In this document: positions 7,727 to 14,600 of the stretch, in pieces
Numbering within the stretch: the first letter of the stretch is position 1
Layout: each line of letters opens with the position of its first letter
Source: Clostridia bacterium
GTDB taxonomy: Bacteria; Bacillota; Clostridia; Oscillospirales; Acutalibacteraceae
Length of the DNA stretch: 16,219 nucleotides
Reading direction: 5' to 3'
Assembly: GCA_017425745.1 (NCBI GenBank)
Contig: JAFOXT010000171.1
Location: forward strand, 1 to 16,219
Made by a program: the position numbers and the translations under genes
The notes under the pieces: generated by a model
What the model was told of the DNA's origin: nothing
Databases searched by the model: none
Seen by the model: the letters and a program-made list of their open reading frames with translations, nothing else

Positions 7727-8500
7727 ATGTACGGAAAAGACAGTCCGATAGGTGTTTTTGATTCAGGTATGGGTGGAGTAAGTGTACTCAGAAAGCTGAG
7801 CAGAGTTATGCCCGGTGAAAACTTTATATATTTCGGTGACTCTGTAAATGCGCCTTACGGAACAAAGAGCAAGGAAGAAATAAAAGCACTTACAGAGAAG
7901 GCTTTTGATTTTCTCAGAGATAAAGGATGCAAAGCTGTTGTAATTGCTTGTAATACGGCAACCAGTGCTGCAGCAAAGTATCTCAGGGAAAAATATCCTG
8001 ATTACTCAATAATCGGTCTTGAGCCCGCTTTAAAGCCCGCTGCATTGTCTATGGATTATCCTAAGGTGCTTGCAATGGCAACTCCGCTTACACTCAAAGA
8101 AGAGAAATTCAACAGTCTTATGGCACAGTATGAGGATCAGGCAGAATTTATCAAATTGCCTGCCCCTGAGCTTGTAAAGTACATTGAAAGCGGTGAGCTT
8201 GACTCAGAAGAAGAAATTCAGTACCTTGAAGAAATTCTTACACCTTATAAAGACGGAAAGGTTGATGCAGTTGTTCTTGGCTGTACGCATTTTCCGTTTG
8301 CAAGAAAGACCATTCAGCGTATACTTGGTGACGATGTACTTGTTTTTGACGGTGGCTTAGGCGCTGCAAGACAGACAAGAAGAGTGCTCGAAGGTAAAAA
8401 TCTTCTTAACGGAAAAGAAGAGGGAGGAGCTGTTAATTTTATTAACAGTATCCCTGAAAAGACAGAGATTGCTAAAAAGTTATTTTATTACAAAGGTTGA
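7727..8500 (+). CDS. murI: Glutamate racemase
   Basis: This 257-residue cofactor-independent racemase interconverts L- and D-glutamate and supplies D-Glu for peptidoglycan. The N-terminal GVFDSGMGG (9-17) gives the conserved Asp12 and Ser13. FGDSVNAPYG (36-45) is the next family motif. The two catalytic cysteines are both present: Cys75 in ACNTATS and Cys186 in LGCTHFPF. ATG at 7727 has GGGAG at 7714-7718 as ribosome binding site. The stop lies 4 nt before the next gene, so the two are almost certainly translated from one message. Length and motifs match the family with nothing missing. Confidence 0.95.
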   Translation: MYGKDSPIGVFDSGMGGVSVLRKLSRVMPGENFIYFGDSVNAPYGTKSKEEIKALTEKAFDFLRDKGCKAVVIACNTATSAAAKYLREKYPDYSIIGLEPALKPAALSMDYPKVLAMATPLTLKEEKFNSLMAQYEDQAEFIKLPAPELVKYIESGELDSEEEIQYLEEILTPYKDGKVDAVVLGCTHFPFARKTIQRILGDDVLVFDGGLGAARQTRRVLEGKNLLNGKEEGGAVNFINSIPEKTEIAKKLFYYKG

Positions 8501-8504
8501 TTAA

Positions 8505-9173
8505 ATGAAAATTCAGGACGAGCTCAGAGAATTCCTTTTAAAAGAAGGCGCTGCAGACGTTGGCTTCTGCAGAATTGAAGACGGTGATTTCGGCGAGTGC
8601 CGATACGGTATCAGTATAGTTGTGCACCTTTCTGATGCTATTGTTGACGAAATAGGCGTTGAGCCTACACACACCTATTTTAACCATTACAGAAGCGTAA
8701 ATGCTTTCATAGATTCACTTCTCTTCAAATGCGGCAATTTTCTGCAGATGAGGGGATATAAGTATATTACTGTTGCAGCTTCGCAGAGCATAAATAAAGA
8801 CGGCTGGAACTATATGGGAAGATATTCTCATAAAAAAGTGGCTGCTTTATCAGGCTTAGGTACAATAGGAAAAAGCTCAATGTTTCTTCATAAAACCTAT
8901 GGTGCAAACGTAAGACTCGGTTCAGTTTTTACCGATTGTGAGTTTGATGTAAGCGATGTAAAGCCTGTTTCTCTCTGTAAGGATTGTAATCGCTGTGTGA
9001 TCGCATGTCCATCAGGCGCGATTAAAGGAAACGAGTGGAGTGTTGACTCTGAAAGAGACGATATGTTCGACCCGGAAAAGTGCAGTAATTATATGAAAAC
9101 CCATTTCAAGCACATCGGAAGAGGTGCGGTTTGCGGGATTTGTATGAAGGTTTGTCCGTACGCAAAAAATTAA
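8505..9173 (+). CDS. QueG-like double [4Fe-4S] cluster protein (short form)
   Basis: The product has 222 residues. The middle segment SHKKVAALSGLGTIGKS (108-124), followed by GANVRLGSVFTD, matches the core of the epoxyqueuosine reductase (QueG) family. Two ferredoxin-like cysteine sets follow. Set one is Cys158, 161, 164 and 168 (CxxCxxCxxxCP). Set two is Cys193, 210, 213 and 217, ending in CGICMKVCPY. The chain stops there, so it is about 90-160 residues shorter than typical QueG and lacks that enzyme's C-terminal extension. It is therefore better called a double-cluster QueG relative than a proven tRNA-modifying enzyme; its substrate is unknown. It follows murI by 4 nt. The high cysteine content and clusters fit an anaerobe. 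Confidence 0.8.
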   Translation: MKIQDELREFLLKEGAADVGFCRIEDGDFGECRYGISIVVHLSDAIVDEIGVEPTHTYFNHYRSVNAFIDSLLFKCGNFLQMRGYKYITVAASQSINKDGWNYMGRYSHKKVAALSGLGTIGKSSMFLHKTYGANVRLGSVFTDCEFDVSDVKPVSLCKDCNRCVIACPSGAIKGNEWSVDSERDDMFDPEKCSNYMKTHFKHIGRGAVCGICMKVCPYAKN

Positions 9174-9206
9174 CTTTTTATCCTTCAAAAAGTTTGAGCA
9201 TTTCTC

Positions 9207-9235
9207 TTGACAATGTACTTTTAGTATTATATAAT
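9207..9235 (+). promoter_or_regulatory. Sigma-A promoter of tRNA-Leu
   Basis: TTGACA at 9207-9212 and TATAAT at 9230-9235 are both full consensus, separated by 17 bp. The expected start is near 9242, about 9 nt before the mature tRNA 5' end. Such strength is usual for stable RNA genes. Confidence 0.9.
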
Positions 9236-9250
9236 ATCTTGAAATGAAAT

Positions 9251-9334
9251 GCCGGTGTGTCGGAATTGGCAGACGACCGCGACTCAAAATCGTGTGCCTT
9301 TGGCGTGTGGGTTCGAGTCCCACCACCGGCACCA
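9251..9334 (+). tRNA. tRNA-Leu (anticodon CAA)
   Basis: The acceptor arms GCCGGTG (9251-9257) and CACCGGC (9324-9330) pair fully, with discriminator A at 9331 and an encoded CCA at 9332-9334. The anticodon stem is 9278-9282 with 9290-9294. The loop CTCAAAA puts the anticodon CAA at 9285-9287, which reads UUG leucine codons. A long variable arm at 9295-9306 (GCC-TTT-GGC hairpin) marks a class II tRNA, as expected for Leu. The T-stem GTGGG/CCCAC with loop TTCGAGT is regular. It is a lone tRNA gene with its own promoter. Confidence 0.97.
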
Positions 9335-9365
9335 TTCCAAATACTCAGACAGGTGGTGAATCGAT

Positions 9366-9455
9366 ATGAAGAAAATGAAAAACGCACTTTGTTCTTCAAT
9401 CGGTACATCTGTTTCTATTTTTAATAACACAGTTATCTTTAAAATTAACGAGTGA
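9366..9455 (+). CDS. Possible 29-residue small protein downstream of tRNA-Leu
   Basis: An ATG at 9366 follows AGGTGG at 9351-9356 with 9-nt spacing, a good ribosome binding site. The frame of 29 codons starts MKKMKNALCSSIG and ends KINE, with TGA at 9453-9455. The N-terminus is basic and the rest is mixed, without a membrane-length hydrophobic run. It lies between the tRNA and the only clear terminator, so it would share the tRNA transcript. Its stop codon sits within the left arm of the terminator stem. I recognise no family. It may be a real small protein, a regulatory short ORF or chance. Confidence 0.4.
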   Translation: MKKMKNALCSSIGTSVSIFNNTVIFKINE

Positions 9456-9484
9456 CTTTTTGTTGCTCGTTTATTTTTATATTT
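9447..9484 (+). terminator. Rho-independent terminator of the tRNA-Leu unit
   Basis: AACGAGTGAC at 9447-9456 pairs with GTTGCTCGTT at 9462-9471 (two G-U pairs) around a T5 loop. TATTTTTATATTTT follows as the U-rich tail. It separates the tRNA unit from the argF promoter. Confidence 0.85.
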
Positions 9485-9495
9485 TGGGACAAAAT

Positions 9496-9513
9496 AATGC
9501 ATAATTATTACTC
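9496..9513. promoter_or_regulatory. Candidate arginine-repressor box upstream of argF
   Basis: The stretch around TGCATAATTATTAC (9498-9511) resembles the AT-rich palindromic ARG box (TGAATAATTATTCA-like half-sites) bound by ArgR/AhrC, matching 11 of its 14 core positions by eye. It lies just upstream of the argF -35 box. AT-rich spacers often give such partial matches, so this is tentative. Confidence 0.25.
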
Positions 9514-9519
9514 TTAAAC

Positions 9520-9548
9520 TTTACATTTCAGAGATAAAGGTGTATAAT
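9520..9548 (+). promoter_or_regulatory. Sigma-A promoter of argF-carA-carB
   Basis: TTTACA at 9520-9525 and TATAAT at 9543-9548 have a 17-bp spacer. The start should fall near 9555, about 25 nt before the argF ATG. No other promoter or terminator is evident before carB, so this probably drives the whole operon. Confidence 0.85.
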
Positions 9549-9579
9549 ATTTATATTTATTCGAAAGGGCGTATTTTTT

Positions 9580-10485
9580 ATGAAACACTTACTTAAACTT
9601 CTTGACTGGTCAAAGGAAGAAATTCTTGAAACCCTTGACCTTGCAGATAAACTTAAGGCAGAAAAAAAGGCCGGAATCAAGCATCACATTCTTGAAGGTA
9701 AGACTCTCGGTATGATTTTTGAAAAGTCATCAACAAGAACAAGAGTTTCCTTTGAGGTTGGCATGTTCGATCTCGGTGGTGCTGCTCTTTTCCTTTCATC
9801 AAAGGATTTACAGATAGGCAGAGGTGAGCCTGTTGAAGATACAGCAAGAGTTCTTTCAAGATTCCTTGACGGTATTATGATCAGAACATTTGACCAGGAA
9901 GAGGTCGAATCACTTGCAAAGTACGGTTCAATCCCCATCATCAACGGTCTTACAGATTTCTGTCATCCCTGTCAGGTGCTTGCTGACCTTCAGACAATCC
10001 GTGAATACAAGGGTAGCCTTGAAGGTAAAAAGCTTTGCTACATAGGTGACGGTAACAATATGGCAAACAGCCTTATTGTCGGCGGTATCAAAACAGGTAT
10101 GAGTGTTGCAATTGCTTGTCCTAAGGAATATCAGCCCGATGCTGAAATTATGAAGTGGGCAAAGGAAAACGGCGACTTTATCTGCACAGACAACATTCTT
10201 GAAGCTGCAAAGGGCTCAGATGTTCTTTACACAGACGTATGGGCTTCAATGGGCCAGGAAGGCGAAGCAGAGGAAAGAAAGAAAATCTTCAAGGATTATC
10301 AGATTAATGACAGTGTTGTAGAAGTAAGTAACGAAGGCGTAATGGTGCTTCACTGCTTACCTGCACACAGAGGTGAAGAAATTACTGCAAAGGTGCTTGA
10401 AGAGCATGCATCAGAAATTTTTGACGAGGCAGAAAACAGACTCCACGCACAGAAGGCAGTTCTTGTAAAGTGCATGGCTGACTGA
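9580..10485 (+). CDS. argF: Ornithine carbamoyltransferase
   Basis: This 301-residue enzyme joins carbamoyl phosphate to L-ornithine, giving citrulline in arginine synthesis; catabolic use in the reverse direction is also known for the family. The carbamoyl-phosphate site STRTR is at 51-55 and HPCQ at 129-132. The ornithine-side motif DVWASMG is at 219-225 and HCLP, with the conserved Cys, is at 258-261. All are intact and the length is normal. AAAGGG at 9564-9569 precedes the ATG by 10 nt. The gene is the first of an operon with both carbamoyl-phosphate synthetase subunits, 63 bp upstream of carA with no terminator between. This suggests that carbamoyl phosphate made by the next two gene products is meant for this enzyme. 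Confidence 0.95.
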   Translation: MKHLLKLLDWSKEEILETLDLADKLKAEKKAGIKHHILEGKTLGMIFEKSSTRTRVSFEVGMFDLGGAALFLSSKDLQIGRGEPVEDTARVLSRFLDGIMIRTFDQEEVESLAKYGSIPIINGLTDFCHPCQVLADLQTIREYKGSLEGKKLCYIGDGNNMANSLIVGGIKTGMSVAIACPKEYQPDAEIMKWAKENGDFICTDNILEAAKGSDVLYTDVWASMGQEGEAEERKKIFKDYQINDSVVEVSNEGVMVLHCLPAHRGEEITAKVLEEHASEIFDEAENRLHAQKAVLVKCMAD

Positions 10486-10548
10486 TTACCATAAAAATAA
10501 AAGAAAGGAAGTTTCACAGATTTTTGTGTGGACAAGGGCAAAGATAAC

Positions 10549-11601
10549 ATGAAAAAGCGTTATTTGGTTTTGCAGGATAAAACGGTATTTGAGGGTTATG
10601 CCTTCGGTGCTGATTGCGAAAAGATAGGCGAGCTTATCTTTTCTACAAATGTGGTTGGTTATATTGAACTTCTCACTGACCCGTGCTATTACGGACAGAT
10701 TGTTGCTCAGACCTTCCCGATGATTGGTAACTACGGAATTATTGAAGAAGACTTTATCGGTAAGCCTGCACTCAATGGTTATGTTGTGCGTGAATGGTGC
10801 GATGCTCCCAGTAATTTCAGATGTGAATATGATATTGACAAGTTCCTTAAGGATAACGGTATTCCCGGTATTTACGGCGTTGACACAAGAGAGCTTACAA
10901 ACATTATCAGAGACGGCGGCACACAGACAGCGATTATCTGTGATGAGGTTCCCGCAGATCTCAGTGTTCTTGAAGGCTACAAGATTGTTGATGCAGTAAA
11001 GAATACAGCTTCAAAAGAAAAAACAGAGCATATTTCAGCTCTTGAAGTAAAAAATCACCTTGCAATTGTAAATTTCGGCTCCACAAAGAAGCTTGAAACT
11101 GAACTTGCAGGCAAGGGATATAAAGTTACAGTTGTTCCTTATGACACCAAGGCAGAAGAAATTCTTGCACTTGGCGCAAAGGCGGTAATTCTTTCAGAGG
11201 GTGCAGGTAACCCGGTCGAAATGAAGGACGCTGCAGTTGAAATTGAAAAGCTTATGGGTAAAATTCCTATGTTCGGTATCGGTCTTGGCCATCAGATTAT
11301 GGCTATTGCAAAGGGTGCTGAAATTGAAAAGCTTTCTTACGGTCACCACGGCGCTAATCAGCCCGTAAAGGTTGTCGGAACTGCAAGAACACTTATCACT
11401 TCTCAGAATCACAACTACGCAGTTAAAGAAAGCAGTATCAAGGAAGGTACTGTAAGTCACTTCAACGGTAACGATAAGACCGTTGAGGGTATTGAATACA
11501 AAAACAGCTTTGCGCTTTCAGTTCAGTTTGAAGCTTCAGCTGATTATGTAATTGAAAAAATAGAAAAAGTAATGGAGGAGTTTAACAATGCCGCTGAATA
11601 A
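10549..11601 (+). CDS. carA: Carbamoyl-phosphate synthetase small subunit, glutaminase site lost
   Basis: This 350-residue CarA homologue normally hydrolyses glutamine and passes ammonia to CarB. The N-terminal domain is well kept: GELIFSTNVVGY, TDPCYYGQIV, IGNYGI and GVDTRELT. The C-terminal class I amidotransferase domain is altered at its active site. The nucleophile elbow reads GIGLGHQ with Gly245 (codon GGT, 11281-11283) where the family has Cys. The HPE triad segment reads SVQFEASA at 324-331, lacking the His-Pro pair. The LSNGPGDP-type loop reads LSEGAGNP (215-222). By analogy with vertebrate CPS I, which lacks this Cys, the enzyme may use free ammonia; that is inference. I chose the ATG at 10549, with AAGGG at 10534-10538, over an upstream GTG at 10528. 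It overlaps carB by 14 nt, implying coupled translation. Confidence 0.93.
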   Translation: MKKRYLVLQDKTVFEGYAFGADCEKIGELIFSTNVVGYIELLTDPCYYGQIVAQTFPMIGNYGIIEEDFIGKPALNGYVVREWCDAPSNFRCEYDIDKFLKDNGIPGIYGVDTRELTNIIRDGGTQTAIICDEVPADLSVLEGYKIVDAVKNTASKEKTEHISALEVKNHLAIVNFGSTKKLETELAGKGYKVTVVPYDTKAEEILALGAKAVILSEGAGNPVEMKDAAVEIEKLMGKIPMFGIGLGHQIMAIAKGAEIEKLSYGHHGANQPVKVVGTARTLITSQNHNYAVKESSIKEGTVSHFNGNDKTVEGIEYKNSFALSVQFEASADYVIEKIEKVMEEFNNAAE

Positions 11602-14600
11602 AGATATTAAAAAAGTTCTTGTTATCGGTTCAGGTCCTATTGTTATCGGACAGGCTGCCGAATTCGACTATGCAGGCGCTCAGGCTTGCCGTGTTCTTAA
11701 GCAGGCTGGTATGAATGTTGTACTTGTTAACTCCAACCCTGCTACAATTATGACAGATAAGGCTCTTGCTGATGAAATTTATCTTGAGCCCCTTACTGCT
11801 GAAACACTTAAGAGAATTATCAAGCTTGAAAAGCCCGACTCACTTCTTGCGGGTCTCGGCGGTCAGGTTGGTCTTACTCTTTCAATGCAGCTCTGGAAGG
11901 AAGGCTTCCTTCAGGAAAACGGTGTAAAGCTTATCGGTACTGACGTTGAAGCTATTGATAAGGCTGAAGACAGACAGCTTTTCAGAGACACAATGGAAAG
12001 CATCAATCAGCCCTGTATTCCTTCAGAAATTTCATACGATATTGAAACATCACTTGAAATAGCAAAGCAGATCGGTTATCCCGTTATTGTTCGTCCTGCT
12101 TTCACTCTTGGCGGCGCAGGCGGCGGTGTTGCTTATAACGAAGAAGAGCTCAGAGTTATTGCTAAAACAGGTCTTGATGCTTCACCCATCACACAGATTC
12201 TTGTTGAAAAATACATCAAGGGCTGGAAAGAAATTGAATTTGAAACAATGCGTGACTCAGCAGGTAACACAATTGCTATCTGCTCAATGGAAAACTTCGA
12301 CCCCGTTGGTGTACACACCGGCGACAGTATCGTTGTTGCTCCCGCACTTTCACTTTCAACAAAAGAATACAATATGCTCAAGAATGCTGCTCTTGATATT
12401 GTAAGCGCACTTAAAATTGTCGGTGGTTGTAACTGCCAGTTTGCTCTTAACCCCGATTCATTCGAATATGCAGTAATTGAAGTTAACCCCCGAGTTTCAC
12501 GTTCATCAGCTCTTGCTTCAAAGGCAACAGGTTATCCCATTGCAAAGATGACAACAAAGCTCGCTCTCGGTTATAATCTTGACGAAATTCAGAACGATAT
12601 TACAGGTGAAACAATTGCTTGCTTTGAGCCTTCAGTTGACTATGTTGTTTGTAAGTTCCCCAAGTGGCCCTTCGATAAGTTCCTTGGTTCAAGCCGTAAG
12701 CTCGGTACACAGATGAAGGCTACCGGTGAAGTTATGTCAATCGGTCAGAGCTTTGAAGAAGCTATTATGAAGGCTATCAGAGGCGCTGAAATTTCACTTG
12801 ACACACTTAACGCTGAACCTATCAGCGACAAACCCTTGCTCGAGAGACTTGAAGAACAGGACGACAGAAGAATCTTCACAATCTTTGAAGCTATAAAAGC
12901 AGGCGTTTCAACAGAAACAATCAACGAAATCACAAGAGTAGACAAGTGGTTCATTGAAAAGCTCCGTAACCTTGCTGATTTTGAAAATGAAATTCAGGGT
13001 AAGGAAATTGACGAAGAAACTTATATCAGAGCTAAAAAGCTGGGTTATAACGACAAGACTCTCAGCAAGTTCTGTTCATTCACCGAATCATTCCACAGAA
13101 GTGCAAGCTATAAGATGGTAGATACCTGTGCTGCTGAATACAGTGCTTCAACACCTTACTTCTATTCATCATACGATAAGGCTTGTGAATCAAGAAGATT
13201 CAAGCGTTCAGGTAAGGACGTTGTAATGGTTCTCGGTTCAGGTCCCATCAGAATCGGTCAGGGTATTGAATTCGACTACTCATCAGTTCACTGCGTATGG
13301 ACTCTTAAGGAGCTTGGATATGATGTTGTAATTGTAAACAACAACCCTGAAACAGTTTCAACTGACTACGATACAGCTGACAGACTTTACTTTGAACCTC
13401 TCTGTCCCGAAGATGTAATGAACATCATTGAGGTTGAAAAGCCCGTAGGCGTTGTTGTTGCTTTCGGCGGTCAGACAGCTATCAAGCTTACAAAATTCCT
13501 TGATGACAGCGGAATCAAGATTCTCGGAACATCACAGGAAGGTATTGATACAGCAGAAGACAGAGAAAAGTTTGACGCTCTTCTTGAAAAGTTCGGCTTC
13601 CTTCGTCCCAAGGGAACAGGTGTTATGACACTTGAAGAAGCTCTTAAGGCTGCAAATGAGCTTACTTATCCCGTTCTTCTCAGACCTTCATACGTTATCG
13701 GCGGTCAGAATATGCAGATTGTCCACAATGACGTTGAAGTTGAAAGATACATGAAGAAGATTCTTTCAACAGGTATTGAAAATCCCGTACTTGTTGATAA
13801 ATATATGAGCGGTACAGAAATTGAGGTTGACGTAATCTCCGACGGTAAGGATGTTCTTATTCCCGGTATTATGCAGCACATTGAACGTGCAGGCGTTCAC
13901 TCAGGTGACTCAATTGCTGTATATCCTCCCTTCTCACTTACAGACAAGATGACAGAAACTGTTGTTGACTGCTCAGAAAAGCTTGCTCTTGCACTCGGCA
14001 CAAAGGGTCTTGTTAACATTCAGTATCTTATCTATGAAAACCAGCTTTACATTATCGAAGTTAACCCCAGAGCTTCAAGAACAATTCCTTACATCAGTAA
14101 GGTAACAAATGTTCCTATGGTTGACCTTGCAACAAAGGTAATGACAGGTACACCTCTTAAGGATTTAGGCTACGGCACAGGTCTTTACGAAGCACCTCCT
14201 TACTATGCAGTTAAGGCTCCCGTATTCTCATTTGAAAAGCTCAACGATGTTAACAGCTACCTCGGACCTGAAATGAAGTCCACAGGTGAGGTTCTCGGTA
14301 TCGGTAAAACTCTTAACGAATCACTCTTCAAGGCTCTTGCTGCTTCAGGCATCAAGATTGAATCAGGCAACGCAAACGGAGAGCTTGGTGTTCTTCTCAG
14401 CGTTGATGAGCACGACCTTGACGAAATTGTTTCAATTGCAAAGAAGCTTCAGGACCTTGGCGTAAATATCTATGCTACAAAGGAAACTGCAAGAGCTATT
14501 GTAAATCTTGGTATCAATGTAACTTACATCAAGGGTATCAGAGAAAACGATTACTGCTTCTCACTGCTTGAAAGCGGAAAGATTAACTTTATCGTTTACA

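Noticed and set aside
9172..9194. AACTTTTT/AAAAAGTT hairpin as a terminator after the Fe-S gene
   Set aside because: The stem is nearly all A-T and no U-tract follows on the + strand, so it is unlikely to terminate well.
9012..9502. Minus-strand frames across the tRNA-Leu, including GLEPTRQRHTILSRGR-like and GTRTHTPKAHDFES-like peptides
   Set aside because: These are the well-known false proteins produced by translating tRNA-Leu on the opposite strand. The tRNA explains the sequence.
10528..10548. GTG at 10528 as the carA start
   Set aside because: The nearest good ribosome binding site for it is too far upstream. The ATG at 10549 has AAGGG at suitable spacing and begins MKKRYLVLQD, which aligns with CarA N-termini.
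11281..11283. CarA Gly245 as a sequencing error
   Set aside because: TGT to GGT is a single-base change, but the independent loss of His-Pro and the altered NGPGDP loop make a lone error implausible.
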